Source: M0108 sp964523415
GTDB taxonomy: Bacteria > Pseudomonadota > Gammaproteobacteria > Chromatiales > Chromatiaceae
Direction: 5' to 3'
Assembly: GCA_964523415.1 (NCBI GenBank)
Contig: CAZFZB010000014.1
Location: 1-37,270, forward strand
Length of the DNA: 37,270 nt
Shown here in pieces: positions 8,111-16,865 of the stretch (positions within the stretch are counted from its first letter, which is position 1; each line of letters starts with the position of its first letter). A program made the translations under genes and the position numbers. A model generated the notes under the pieces. It was not told the origin of the DNA, did no database searches, and was given only the letters and a program-made list of their open reading frames with translations.

Positions 8111-8986
8111 TCAATCGATGCCGGCCTGGCGCATGGCAGCGCGCACCTCAGGCCGCGCCACTTCTGACAACCAAGTCAAGGGCAGGCGAATCCCGGTAGG
8201 GCTCAACCCCATTTCCGCCATGGCCCATTTGACCGGGATCGGATTAGACTCCAGAAACAGCTTGCGGTGAAGGCCATCCAGCCGGGTGTTAATGGCGCGC
8301 GCCTCGTCCGCGTCACCGGCCAGGGCCGCCGCGCACATGGCATGCATCAGGCGCGGAGCCACGTTGGCGGTTACCGAGATGACGCCATTGCCCCCCTGGA
8401 GCATGAAGTCGCATGCCGTGGCATCGTCACCGCTGAACAAGGCGAAACCAGGGCGGCACTGGGCCCTCAATTGTTCCACCCGACTCAAATCGCCCGTCGC
8501 CTCTTTGATACCTATGATGTTTGGCACCAGGGACAAACGCGCCGCCGTAACCGGTTGCATGTCGCAGGCGGTACGGCCAGGCACGTTATAGAGGATCTGA
8601 GGCAGGGCCACGGCCTCGGCTACGGCCTTATGATGCAGATAAAGGCCTTCCTGAGTCGGTTTATTGTAATAGGGCGTCACCAGCAGAGCGGCGTCGGCAC
8701 CCGCATCCTGGGCGCAGCGGGTCAGGCGGATGGCCTCAGTGGTGGAGTTGGCGCCAGTACCGCCGATGACGGGGACACGCCCGTCGGCGAATTCCACCAC
8801 CTGACGGATTACACGGCAGTGTTCCTCCTCATCCAGGGTAGCGGACTCGCCCGTGGTGCCTACGGCGACGATGGCATCCGTGCCTTCCGAGATGTGAAAA
8901 TCCACCAAGCGCCGCAAGGCCAATTCATCGAGGCGGCCATCCCCGTGCATGGGGGTAATCAGGGCGACGATACTACCGCTAAACAT
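8111..8986 (-). CDS. dapA: 4-hydroxy-tetrahydrodipicolinate synthase
   Basis: A 291-residue DapA that condenses pyruvate with aspartate semialdehyde on the way to lysine and diaminopimelate. The Schiff-base lysine is K161 in IIGIKEATGDLSR, Y133 in LYNVPGRT is the proton relay, and GTTGES at residues 43-48 binds pyruvate; numbering matches E. coli DapA. ATG 8986 has GGGAG about 10 bases upstream. The frame is open further to 9073, but the added residues are not part of the family. A plausible promoter lies at 9023-9050. bamC follows, in the usual gammaproteobacterial order. Confidence 0.97.
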   Translation of the reverse strand: MFSGSIVALITPMHGDGRLDELALRRLVDFHISEGTDAIVAVGTTGESATLDEEEHCRVIRQVVEFADGRVPVIGGTGANSTTEAIRLTRCAQDAGADAALLVTPYYNKPTQEGLYLHHKAVAEAVALPQILYNVPGRTACDMQPVTAARLSLVPNIIGIKEATGDLSRVEQLRAQCRPGFALFSGDDATACDFMLQGGNGVISVTANVAPRLMHAMCAAALAGDADEARAINTRLDGLHRKLFLESNPIPVKWAMAEMGLSPTGIRLPLTWLSEVARPEVRAAMRQAGID

Positions 8987-9022
8987 GGCCACTACTCCCG
9001 ACCGCTGCGGAAAATTAGGGAT

Positions 9023-9050
9023 ATTATCCTGGCTGTCCCGGTGAAAACAA
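9023..9050 (-). promoter_or_regulatory. Putative sigma-70 promoter of dapA
   Basis: On the minus strand TTGTTT (9050-9045) and GATAAT (9028-9023) are separated by 16 bases, about 36 bases before the dapA ATG. The match is fair (-35 four of six, -10 five of six). Assigned by eye. Confidence 0.4.
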
Positions 9051-9191
9051 GCCGCTTGATTCGAGACCGACACGAGGGCGTGTTAAACTTTTCGGCAATA
9101 GGCCCTTGGAGCTGGACGCAACCCCACACTCGGTTCTGGTTCCAGACGCCAGTTGGCCCTCCTCAAACTCAAGCCTTCCCGATTGAACACC

Positions 9192-9737
9192 ATGACCGCT
9201 CCAACCAAAAAGACCTATCTGGTAATTTCCGCTCTAGGCGAGGACAGGCCAGGCATCGTCAACCGCTTGTCTAAGGTCCTACTAGACCAGGGTTGCAACA
9301 TCGAAGATAGCCGCATGACGGTTCTCGGAGGAGAATTCGCCGTCATGCTCCTGGTGGAAGGCAAATGGAATACCCTGGCCAAATTGGAAATCGTCCTGCC
9401 GGAACTGGAGCGCCAGTTGGGCATGACCATCATCTTCAAGCGCACGAGCGAGCGCGTGACAGGCAAGAATTTGCTGCCCTATGGCGTGGACGTGGTCGCC
9501 ATGGACCACCCTGGCATCGTTAACAACCTGGCGGAATTCTTTGCCGAGCGAAACATCAATATAGAGGATATGTCCACCTCCTCCTATGCCGCGGCCCACA
9601 CGGGGACCCCCATGTTCTCGGTGCGCATGACAGTGGGTGTCCCAGCCGATGTTCATATCGCCGGGCTGCGCGAGGAGTTCATGGATTATTGCGACGACCT
9701 CAACCTGGACGCGGTTCTGGAACCGCTGAAAGGCTGA
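9192..9737 (+). CDS. gcvR: GcvR-like tandem ACT-domain regulator
   Basis: A 181-residue protein made of two ACT domains: residues about 8-80 (YLVISALGEDRPGIVNRLSK) and about 95-175 (GVDVVAMDHPGIVNNLAEFF). This matches the glycine cleavage system repressor GcvR, which in E. coli binds GcvA in response to glycine. The location, divergent from dapA and upstream of bcp, is the same as in enterobacteria. ATG 9192 is chosen because the domain begins at once; the frame extends only 13 codons further. No gcvA is in the window, so its partner is unknown. Confidence 0.85.
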   Translation: MTAPTKKTYLVISALGEDRPGIVNRLSKVLLDQGCNIEDSRMTVLGGEFAVMLLVEGKWNTLAKLEIVLPELERQLGMTIIFKRTSERVTGKNLLPYGVDVVAMDHPGIVNNLAEFFAERNINIEDMSTSSYAAAHTGTPMFSVRMTVGVPADVHIAGLREEFMDYCDDLNLDAVLEPLKG

Positions 9738-9761
9738 TAGCCTATCCGGAGGTTTCAACCC

Positions 9762-10238
9762 ATGACCCCATCCCTCGGCCACCCCATTGACGAATGCGAA
9801 TTCAACCTGACCGGTAACCGGCGGGCCTGCCTCTCGGATTACCGCGGCCGCAATCTGGTGCTTTATTTCTACCCCAGGGCCAGTACTCCTGGTTGCACTC
9901 AGGAAGGGCAGGACTTCCGCGACGCCTTCGCCAACTTCACCAGTCTGGACACCGCCATCCTCGGTATCTCGCGCGACAGCCTCAAGGCTCAGGAGAATTT
10001 CAAGGCCAAGCAGGGTTTCCCCTTCGACCTGGTTGCCGACACCGACGAAGCCCTGTGCCGCCTCTTCGATGTCATCCGGCTGAAAAAGCTGTATGGTCGC
10101 GAATCCCTGGGGATCGAACGCAGTACCTTTCTAATCGATAGCGAGGGCGTCCTACGCCGAGAGTGGCGAAACCTGAAGGTCAAGGGGCATGTTCAGGAGG
10201 TTCTAGATGCCACCCGTGCCTTATCGGCTGGCTCCTGA
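9762..10238 (+). CDS. bcp: Thioredoxin-dependent peroxiredoxin Bcp/PrxQ
   Basis: A 158-residue peroxiredoxin that reduces hydroperoxides. The peroxidatic cysteine is C45 in RASTPGCTQEGQDFRD. The resolving cysteine found five residues later in E. coli Bcp is absent (Gln at that place); C99 (EALCRLF) is another conserved-looking cysteine that could substitute. GGAGG lies 10 bases before ATG 9762. It follows gcvR by 24 bases in the same order as in E. coli. Confidence 0.92.
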   Translation: MTPSLGHPIDECEFNLTGNRRACLSDYRGRNLVLYFYPRASTPGCTQEGQDFRDAFANFTSLDTAILGISRDSLKAQENFKAKQGFPFDLVADTDEALCRLFDVIRLKKLYGRESLGIERSTFLIDSEGVLRREWRNLKVKGHVQEVLDATRALSAGS

Positions 10239-10286
10239 TCCCAGCAACGGGGCTCTCGGTCCAATCCCAACTCCCTTAAAGCCACC

Positions 10287-11723
10287 ATGATCAAGCGCGA
10301 CCCCGACAAGCCCCGTCTCTTCGTCCTGGACACCAACGTGCTGATGCACGACCCCACAGCCCTCTATCGTTTCCAAGAGCACGACATCTACCTGCCCATG
10401 GTGGTTCTGGAGGAACTGGACCGAGGCAAGAAGGGCATGTCCGAGGTAGCCCGCAACGTCCGCCAGGTCAGCCGTTTCCTTGATAGCCTGATGCAGGACG
10501 CCGACAAGAGAGAGATTGATGCTGGCCTGGCGATCCAGCCCTTGCGCGAAAACATGGGCAGCCATACGCTTCCCGCTACCGGCCGCCTCTTTTTCCAAAC
10601 TGAACAACTCGAGATCGGTCCGTCACTTGGTAGTGCCCTGCCTGGAAACAACCCGGACAACACCATCCTGGGTGTCGTTCAAGCCTTGCAGAGGCGACAC
10701 CCCGATACTACCGTCATCCTGGTCTCCAAGGACATCAACCTACGCATCAAGGCGGCGGTACTCGGCATCCCGGCGGAGGACTATGCCAACGATCAGGTCC
10801 TGGAAGACGTAGACCTCCTCTACACCGGCGTTGTCGCCCTTATGCCAGATTTCTGGGATGCCCACGCCCAGGAACTCGACTCTTGGCGCAAGGCGGACCA
10901 CACCTTTTACCGGCTCCAGGGTCCGGACGTGATCACCTGGTTCCCCAGCCAGTGCCTTTACTTGGAGGGGGATGGGGGCATCGAGGCCATGGTCCGCGAG
11001 AAACCCAACCCGGACGAGGCCATCATCGAGATCGTCGAGGACCATCGGACCCAACGCCACAATGTCTGGGGCATCACGGCCCGCAACCGGGAGCAGAACT
11101 TTGCTCTCAATATGTTGCTGAATCCGGACCTGGACTTCGTCACTCTGTTGGGTACGGCGGGCACTGGCAAGACCCTGTTGGCACTGGCCGCGGGTCTGGC
11201 CCAGGTGTTGGATAAACCCATCTACAAGGAAATCATCGTCACTCGCGTGACAATCCCGGTGGGCGAGGATATCGGCTTTCTGCCCGGCACCGAGGAGGAG
11301 AAGATGACCCCCTGGATGGGGGCCCTCCTCGACAACCTGGAGGTCCTCTCCCAAGGCGCCAAGGGCGGCGAGACGGGGGACTGGGGCCGCGCCGTTACTA
11401 ACGACCTGGTCCGCAACCGCATCCGCATCCAGTCACTGAATTTCATGCGCGGACGAACCTTTCTAAACAAATACATTATCCTGGATGAGGCGCAGAACCT
11501 AACCGCCAAACAGATGAAGACCCTGATTACCCGCGCAGGGCCTGGAACCAAGATCGTCTGTCTTGGCAACATCGCCCAAATCGACACCCCCTACCTCACT
11601 GAAACCACCTCTGGGCTCACCTACGTTGTCGATCGGTTTAAGCCCTGGCCCCATGGGGGCCATATCACCTTGCTTCGTGGCGAACGCTCACGGCTGGCGG
11701 ACTTTGCCTCCGAGGAACTGTGA
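10287..11723 (+). CDS. PIN-PhoH ATPase (YlaK type)
   Basis: A 478-residue two-domain protein. The N-terminal PIN domain (about residues 10-150) starts with VLDTNVLMHDPTAL and has EELDRGKKG, the acidic residues of a PIN nuclease. The C-terminal PhoH domain (about 265-470) has Walker A GTAGTGKT near residue 290 and Walker B IILDEAQNLT near 395. PIN-PhoH proteins are thought to be RNA-acting helicase-nucleases; I infer this only from family knowledge. It lies 48 bases after bcp, with no obvious ribosome binding site before ATG 10287, and could belong to the gcvR-bcp transcript. Confidence 0.92.
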   Translation: MIKRDPDKPRLFVLDTNVLMHDPTALYRFQEHDIYLPMVVLEELDRGKKGMSEVARNVRQVSRFLDSLMQDADKREIDAGLAIQPLRENMGSHTLPATGRLFFQTEQLEIGPSLGSALPGNNPDNTILGVVQALQRRHPDTTVILVSKDINLRIKAAVLGIPAEDYANDQVLEDVDLLYTGVVALMPDFWDAHAQELDSWRKADHTFYRLQGPDVITWFPSQCLYLEGDGGIEAMVREKPNPDEAIIEIVEDHRTQRHNVWGITARNREQNFALNMLLNPDLDFVTLLGTAGTGKTLLALAAGLAQVLDKPIYKEIIVTRVTIPVGEDIGFLPGTEEEKMTPWMGALLDNLEVLSQGAKGGETGDWGRAVTNDLVRNRIRIQSLNFMRGRTFLNKYIILDEAQNLTAKQMKTLITRAGPGTKIVCLGNIAQIDTPYLTETTSGLTYVVDRFKPWPHGGHITLLRGERSRLADFASEEL

Positions 11724-11880
11724 CCCCCTTGAACCCAGCCTTAGGGGCCCACCCGGGTCCGGATTCCAGTTCTAAGTTCATTGGCCCCAATTCAGCTATC
11801 AACAATGCTGCAAACATTGGAGTTGGATACTCCCAGCCGACCATCCCATACTGCTCGTAAAGCCAGCGTCGGAATCACCT

Positions 11881-12894
11881 ATGTCTGATGACAACGCCAT
11901 TAGCCCGCCGAATCCCATCCTCATGGATCCCTTCGGACGCCATATTACCTACCTGCGTCTCTCGATAACGGACCGCTGCGACTACCGCTGCGTCTACTGC
12001 ATGGACCCAAACCAGCGTTTTGCCAAACGCGATCTCACCCTAAGCCCGGACGAACTCGTTGCAGTGACCCGCGTTTTCGTCGGTTTGGGGGTGCGTAAGG
12101 TCCGTCTTACCGGAGGCGAGCCGCTAGTCAGGCCTGATCTGATTGAACTCCTTACCACCATCCACGGCTTGCCCGGATTGGCGGAATTGGTCCTTACGAC
12201 CAACGGCTCCCAACTCGCCGCCCGCGCCCAGGCCATCCGCACCGCCGGTGTGAGCCGCATCAACATCAGTCTGGACACCCTGAACCCCGAACGCTTCCAC
12301 CAATTGACCCGCAACGGGGACCTGGATAAGGTGCTGGCGGGCATAGACGCCGCCATCGCAGCCGGCTTCGACCGCATCAAACTCAACACCGTCCTCCTTG
12401 GAAAGAACAATGGAGACGAGATCCTTGATCTGGTACGTTTCGCCCTTTCCAAAGGCATTAACATCAGTTTTATTGAAGAGATGCCAATGGGAGATGTCGC
12501 GAACCGCCCCAGCCACATCGAGTCCTGCGACCAGATACGCGCCCGGATAGCATCCCGTTACAGACTCATCCCCACCACGGAAACCACGGGCGGACCCGCC
12601 CGCTATTACCGTATCCCTGGCAGCCCTACCCGCATCGGGTTCATCTCCCCCCACAGCCACAACTTCTGCGCCGATTGCAACCGGGTCCGGGTCACCAGCG
12701 AGGGCCAGTTGCTCCTCTGCCTGGGGCATGCGGAATCTCTCGACCTGCGTGCCATCCTCCGCCTCTACCCCGGCGACGATGCCCAGTTGCGTCAGGCCAT
12801 TATCGACGCCTTGCGTATGAAGCCCCGGGGCCACGACTTCCAGCCGGGGATTGCCAGTATCCCTGGGCGTCAGATGAACCTCACGGGTGGGTAG
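11881..12894 (+). CDS. moaA: GTP 3',8-cyclase MoaA
   Basis: A 337-residue radical SAM enzyme that starts molybdenum cofactor synthesis by converting GTP to 3',8-cyclo-GTP. It has both expected iron-sulfur sites: CDYRCVYC near residue 33, and the C-terminal CADCNRVRVTSEGQLLLC near residue 264. TGGEPLVRPD binds SAM. The chain ends with the conserved Gly-Gly tail that enters the active site. The 157 bases upstream hold no gene; I looked for a Moco riboswitch there and could not support one. No other moa gene is in the window. Confidence 0.96.
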   Translation: MSDDNAISPPNPILMDPFGRHITYLRLSITDRCDYRCVYCMDPNQRFAKRDLTLSPDELVAVTRVFVGLGVRKVRLTGGEPLVRPDLIELLTTIHGLPGLAELVLTTNGSQLAARAQAIRTAGVSRINISLDTLNPERFHQLTRNGDLDKVLAGIDAAIAAGFDRIKLNTVLLGKNNGDEILDLVRFALSKGINISFIEEMPMGDVANRPSHIESCDQIRARIASRYRLIPTTETTGGPARYYRIPGSPTRIGFISPHSHNFCADCNRVRVTSEGQLLLCLGHAESLDLRAILRLYPGDDAQLRQAIIDALRMKPRGHDFQPGIASIPGRQMNLTGG

Positions 12895-12934
12895 GGAAGG
12901 AACGCGGTCGGGGGAAGCCGTATGATTTGCCAGT

Positions 12935-12962
12935 TTGCCCCCTGGATTCGCCCGCCTATAAT
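12935..12962 (+). promoter_or_regulatory. Putative sigma-70 promoter for the FmdB-like gene
   Basis: A perfect TATAAT at 12957-12962 is preceded by TTGCCC at 12935-12940 with 16 bases between. It lies 39 bases before the ATG at 13002, so the small gene probably has its own promoter and is not only read through from moaA. Confidence 0.5.
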
Positions 12963-13001
12963 TCCTCTATCAGTCATTAATGATATTGCTGGGAGTTTTC
13001 C

Positions 13002-13262
13002 ATGCCTACTTACGACTATCGTTGCGACATCAATGGCCGGGTGATCGAGGTAAGCCATCGCATGAATGAAACCATCACCAATTGGGGGGACCTCTGCGCT
13101 CGTGCCGGGATCGAACTCGGAGAGACACCCACGGATAGCCCGGTGCATCGCCTGGCAACGGGCGGCAACCTCATCTCCAAGACCAGCCTGGGCAGCGGCG
13201 TAGCGCCGCCTTCCTGTAACAGCGGTGGCTGCTGCCCCTCGGGAATGTGCGGCATGATGTAA
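13002..13262 (+). CDS. FmdB-like small protein with Cys-rich tail
   Basis: An 86-residue protein whose start, MPTYDYRCDINGRVIEVSH, resembles the beginning of FmdB-type zinc ribbon proteins. However, the first CxxC of that ribbon is reduced to a single Cys (C8). The C-terminus is Cys/Gly-rich (CNSGGCCPSGMC), which could bind a metal. ATG 13002 has GGGAG about 9 bases upstream, a good promoter at 12935-12962 and a strong hairpin straight after the stop, so it looks like a real monocistronic gene. Function unknown; the metal-binding idea is inference from cysteine content. Confidence 0.75.
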   Translation: MPTYDYRCDINGRVIEVSHRMNETITNWGDLCARAGIELGETPTDSPVHRLATGGNLISKTSLGSGVAPPSCNSGGCCPSGMCGMM

Positions 13263-13267
13263 AACCG

Positions 13268-13292
13268 CCTGGGGGGCTGTTAGCCCCCCAGG
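13268..13292. terminator. Bidirectional hairpin between convergent genes
   Basis: CCTGGGGGGCT and AGCCCCCCAGG form a perfect 11-base-pair stem with a 3-base loop. It begins 6 bases after the FmdB-like stop and ends 6 bases before the stop of the facing protease gene. No clear T-run follows on either strand, but position and stability argue for transcript ends from both sides. Confidence 0.75.
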
Positions 13293-13297
13293 TATGG

Positions 13298-14419
13298 CTA
13301 GAGTGCCTTTCGTTCCTGTAGGACCACACCAACCTGAAGGCTCTGGCCTTCTCGGTCGATGGTAAGGGTGATCTGACTCCCGACCTTGTAACGTTCCAGT
13401 AGGTCCAGCAGCTTCCGCAGATTCTCCACGGGTTGGTCATCGACGGCCAGGATGATGTCGCCCAGTTTTAGACCCCCGCCCCGTTCTGCCTTTGTCCCCC
13501 GCAAACCCGCTTGTTCCGCTGCCGAGCCGGGTTCCACCTGCAAGACCAACACCCCCTTGAGGTTAAGCTGGTTCAAAACCCGCTCGCTGATGGCATCGTC
13601 AGCCTTGATTCCCAAGGCCGGGCGCTGAAAATGACCATGGGCGATAAGTTCCGGCACCACCCGGTTAATCGTATCCACGGGCACGGCGAAGCCGATACCG
13701 GCAAAGGCCCCCGAGGGGCTGAAGATGGCGGTCGTAATGCCGATGAGGCGTCCTGCACTATCCAGCAAGGGACCGCCGGAATTGCCGGGATTGATAGCGG
13801 CATCCGTCTGGATCAGGTGTTGGATCGATAGCCCTTTGTCATCCTGGATGGTCCTGTCCAGGGCCGAGATGACACCAGTGGTCAGGCTATAGTCCAGCCC
13901 GAAGGGATTGCCTATAGCGAGCACCTTCTGACCAACGCGTAGATCCCGGCTGGTTCCAATGGGCAAAGGCACAGGGCGAGAGGTCGGGACCCGGATTCGC
14001 AGCACGGCTAGGTCATGCTCCGGGCTGGCTCCCACGAGGTCGGCGTCGTAAGCGCGCTGATCCCAGAGCCCTACCCGAGCCGCACGGACCCCTTTGATGA
14101 CATGGTAATTAGTGACGATGTGTCCCTGGTCGTCCCAGACAAAACCCGAACCTGTACCACGAGGAATTTCGGTGATATCCCGCGTCCAGATATCCAAAAC
14201 CCGAGTAGTGGTGGTGATATAGACCACCGAGGGGGTGGAGGCCTCGAAGATGGCGATTGTCGTCTGTTCGTCCCCTGCCAGGTCCCCGCGTGGCGCGATG
14301 GCACGAGGTACGGCTCGAGAACTGATTAGCAGGTCCTCCACCCAGGGCCGCAGGGAGAGGGCAAGTAGCAAAAAGACCGCAAACCAGAGCAGAAAGCGGG
14401 CCAGGGTGAAGGAGCGCAT
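13298..14419 (-). CDS. DegS-like HtrA serine protease
   Basis: A 373-residue membrane-anchored HtrA protease with one PDZ domain, the layout of DegS, which starts the envelope stress response by cutting RseA. An N-terminal membrane helix (FLLWFAVFLLLALSL) is followed by the trypsin-like domain with His in IVTNYHVIKG, Asp in EHDLAVLRI and Ser in NPGNSGGPLLD. The PDZ domain covers about residues 275-370. ATG 14419 is preferred over a TTG at 14434 because a GGGGGTAAG stretch sits just upstream of the ATG. The permease gene lies 59 bases upstream on the same strand. DegS is inferred from the single PDZ; substrate not shown. Confidence 0.88.
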   Translation of the reverse strand: MRSFTLARFLLWFAVFLLLALSLRPWVEDLLISSRAVPRAIAPRGDLAGDEQTTIAIFEASTPSVVYITTTTRVLDIWTRDITEIPRGTGSGFVWDDQGHIVTNYHVIKGVRAARVGLWDQRAYDADLVGASPEHDLAVLRIRVPTSRPVPLPIGTSRDLRVGQKVLAIGNPFGLDYSLTTGVISALDRTIQDDKGLSIQHLIQTDAAINPGNSGGPLLDSAGRLIGITTAIFSPSGAFAGIGFAVPVDTINRVVPELIAHGHFQRPALGIKADDAISERVLNQLNLKGVLVLQVEPGSAAEQAGLRGTKAERGGGLKLGDIILAVDDQPVENLRKLLDLLERYKVGSQITLTIDREGQSLQVGVVLQERKAL

Positions 14420-14478
14420 GGATCTTACCCCCAAAGACGCTGAATTTGGGAAGGGGGGTGAGCAGTTACCCGCCCTGG

Positions 14479-15540
14479 TCAGTCGCCTACCTCCGGTATT
14501 GGTCTCGGCCAGGCCAAGAGTATGGCCTGGACCAGAGTCGCGAGCGGAATAGCGAAAAAGATGCCCCAGAAGCCCCAGAGACCGCCAAAGACGAGGACTG
14601 CGACAATGATGGCCACGGGGTGCAAATTGACCACCTCGGAGAAAAGCAAGGGCACCAGGATGTTGCCGTCCAAGGCCTGTATTATGAAATAAACTGTCGC
14701 CATCCAGGCGAATTCACTCGACCAGCCCCACTGGAACCATCCAACCAGGAGAACGGGGACAGTCGCCACCGCGGCGCCGATGTAGGGCACTATGACCGAA
14801 AGACCGACCAGCAACCCCAGCAACATCGCGTAATTGAGTCCGAAGATTTGCAGGCCAACATAGGTCGCAGCCCAAACGATCAAAATTTCCCAGAACTTGC
14901 CCCGGACATAATTGGAGATCTGGCGGTCCACGTCGTGCCAGACATCGACTGCGATGCGCCTATGCTCTGGCAGGTATCTCATGAACCAGGCGATGAGCAA
15001 CTCCTTATCCTTTAGGAAGAAGAACACCAACAACGGCACCAGGATCAAATAAACCAGCAAGGTGATGACCCCCACCACCGAGGCCAGGGACCAGGACAAC
15101 ACCCGTTGGCCGAAGCTGGTGATCTCGTAACGGATGGAGCCTATGACCTGCAGTATCTGATCCTGGGATACCACATCCGGGTAGCGTTCAGGCAGTTCGC
15201 TCAGGGACACCAATCCCTTTGAGATCATGGAGGGTAGCTGCTGCACCAGATCGGTCACCTGCCGCGACACCACCGGGATAACACCAAAAAGCACCATGAT
15301 CACGAAGACCATGAAGGCGATATAGACCACCAGGACGGCCATGAGGCGTGGCCAGCCGTGACGCTGCAAAAAGGCTACCAGGCCCTCCAGCAGATAGGCA
15401 ATGACGATACTGGCCAGAGCCGGGGCCAACATGTAGCCCATGGAAAGCACTACCGCGAACCCCACGATCAGGGCTGCCGCCAGAAAGACGACCTGTGGAT
15501 CGGAGAAATAGTGTCTGAACCAATCGGTTATAACCTGCAT
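14479..15540 (-). CDS. PerM/AI-2E-family membrane transporter
   Basis: A 353-residue polytopic protein of the AI-2E transporter (PerM, YdiK, TqsA) family. There are paired hydrophobic helices at the N-terminus (VVFLAAALIVGFAVVL and APALASIVIAYLLEG), a soluble middle segment, and a C-terminal bundle with family-typical runs such as LVFFFLKD and VPYIGAAVATVPV. It probably exports a small molecule or ion; substrate unknown. I use ATG 15540 (MQVITDWFRHYF). The frame continues to 15660, but those residues overlap the upstream gene and do not fit the family. No strong ribosome binding site precedes 15540, so the start is moderately uncertain. Confidence 0.87.
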   Translation of the reverse strand: MQVITDWFRHYFSDPQVVFLAAALIVGFAVVLSMGYMLAPALASIVIAYLLEGLVAFLQRHGWPRLMAVLVVYIAFMVFVIMVLFGVIPVVSRQVTDLVQQLPSMISKGLVSLSELPERYPDVVSQDQILQVIGSIRYEITSFGQRVLSWSLASVVGVITLLVYLILVPLLVFFFLKDKELLIAWFMRYLPEHRRIAVDVWHDVDRQISNYVRGKFWEILIVWAATYVGLQIFGLNYAMLLGLLVGLSVIVPYIGAAVATVPVLLVGWFQWGWSSEFAWMATVYFIIQALDGNILVPLLFSEVVNLHPVAIIVAVLVFGGLWGFWGIFFAIPLATLVQAILLAWPRPIPEVGD

Positions 15541-15562
15541 GCTAGAAAAGGGATCCTGACGC

Positions 15563-15952
15563 TCAACTCCCGTTGCCGTCTCGGTAAACACCATAATGCC
15601 GGGTAAAGAGTGCCTCCAACTCGTCGATGACATCTCGGGCTGGGCGGCCATTGAGGACATGGGCGGCCATCAGGATCGAGGTCTCATCGAGCATGAGCCG
15701 CCGGTCCAACATGGGGTAACTCTGGGACAAGCGTTTGATGGCCCCTACCACGGATTCCACGGGAGGCCTGGCGATGATATCGGGTTCTGCCAACGCAGGA
15801 GCCTTAGCCAAAGTGCCATCAACCGGGGTGTGCCGGGAAGCGCTAAGAAACTCGGCGAATCGCAACAGGGTACTGCGGGACGCTTCATCCAGGCCGCGAA
15901 AGAGCCGCGTCAGGCGGCGCTCGTCGCCAGAAGACAAGGGCTGCATCATCAT
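15563..15952 (-). CDS. Conserved-looking hypothetical protein
   Basis: About 129 residues from ATG 15952 (15949 and 15946 are equally possible, MMM). I do not recognise a family. The protein is soluble, with two helical-looking parts: an N-terminal one with regularly spaced charges (ERRLTRLFRGLDEASRSTLL) and a C-terminal one (RRLMLDETSILMAAHVLNG), joined by an Ala/Pro-rich linker. It lies 10 bases from the LysR stop and 22 bases before the permease start, and codon use looks like its neighbours, so it is probably a real gene co-transcribed with them. Confidence 0.7.
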   Translation of the reverse strand: MMMQPLSSGDERRLTRLFRGLDEASRSTLLRFAEFLSASRHTPVDGTLAKAPALAEPDIIARPPVESVVGAIKRLSQSYPMLDRRLMLDETSILMAAHVLNGRPARDVIDELEALFTRHYGVYRDGNGS

Positions 15953-15962
15953 CGGGCCTGGC

Positions 15963-16865
15963 TCATCCCGGATGTTCCTCACAATAGCCGCGGGCAAATT
16001 CCAGCAACTCCTCCATTACGCGCAAACGGAACTTCTGTTTCTGATGAACAAAAGAGAAGGGGCGTTCCAGGGGCGGGTCCAACTCGACCGCCACCAGGGT
16101 TCCCAACCGCAATTCCTTCTGGATCGTCGCCCGCGACACCACGGACACCCCCATGCCGGCCTCCACCGCCCCCTTAACCGCCTCCGGACTACCCAATTCC
16201 ATGGCAACCTTGAGGGCGCCTTCGCATTCTGGAATCTGTTCCAAATAATCGGCGATGACTCCTCGGGTGCCTGAGCCCTCCTCCCGGCAGATGAAGGGGT
16301 ACTCCAGCAACCTGGCGAACTTGACCGCGGACTCCTTGGCCAACGGATGCCCTGGTGGGACTATACCCATCAGATGATCGCGTTTGCAGACCTCCACGAC
16401 CAGGTTTTTATTCGCAACCGAGGACTCCACCACCCCCAAATCGATGGCATTACTTTCCACCAAGGAGACGATCCCCTCGCTGTTCGCCACCTTGAGGTGA
16501 ATCGTGACATCGGGATACTTCTCCTTGAAATCCCCAAGCAGGGTCGGGAGCATGTACTCTGCGATCGTGGTACTGGCGCCAATGGTGAGGGCACCGCTTA
16601 CCTCACCTGTCAAATCGCGTATCGAATTTTCCATTTCGGCGTAGAGTTCGAAAATGCGATCGGCAAAACCCAACACCTGATTACCCGCTGCGGTCAGGCT
16701 AATGCGGTTATGGGTACGATCGAAGAGACGGGTGTTGAAATGATCCTCCAGTTGACGGATCTGGAAGGTCACCGCCGGCTGGGTCATATGCAGGGTTTCG
16801 GCGGCCTTGGTAAAGCTCAAGAGGCGCGCCACGGTGTGAAAAACTTGCAGTCGCCGATCCGCCAT
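15963..16865 (-). CDS. LysR-family transcriptional regulator
   Basis: A 300-residue LysR regulator. The N-terminal winged helix-turn-helix (residues about 1-60: RLLSFTKAAETLHMTQPAVT) is followed by a linker helix and a two-lobed effector domain (LTIGASTTIAEYMLPTLLGDF; LGVVESSVANKNLV). The sequence style resembles CbbR/CysB-like regulators, but the ligand cannot be read from it. ATG 16865 is chosen because the helix-turn-helix should start at once; nine more codons are open upstream. It lies downstream of dsrE2-tusA-rhodanese on the same strand but behind their terminator, so it probably has its own promoter in 16866-17060. Confidence 0.9.
   Translation of the reverse strand: MADRRLQVFHTVARLLSFTKAAETLHMTQPAVTFQIRQLEDHFNTRLFDRTHNRISLTAAGNQVLGFADRIFELYAEMENSIRDLTGEVSGALTIGASTTIAEYMLPTLLGDFKEKYPDVTIHLKVANSEGIVSLVESNAIDLGVVESSVANKNLVVEVCKRDHLMGIVPPGHPLAKESAVKFARLLEYPFICREEGSGTRGVIADYLEQIPECEGALKVAMELGSPEAVKGAVEAGMGVSVVSRATIQKELRLGTLVAVELDPPLERPFSFVHQKQKFRLRVMEELLEFARGYCEEHPG

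Noticed and set aside
8267..9274. 335-codon plus-strand open frame
   Set aside because: It lies antisense to dapA and runs into gcvR; both of those are clear genes.
11724..11880. Possible molybdenum-cofactor riboswitch before moaA
   Set aside because: I could not fit the conserved stems of the Moco RNA to this sequence; a covariance-model search would decide.
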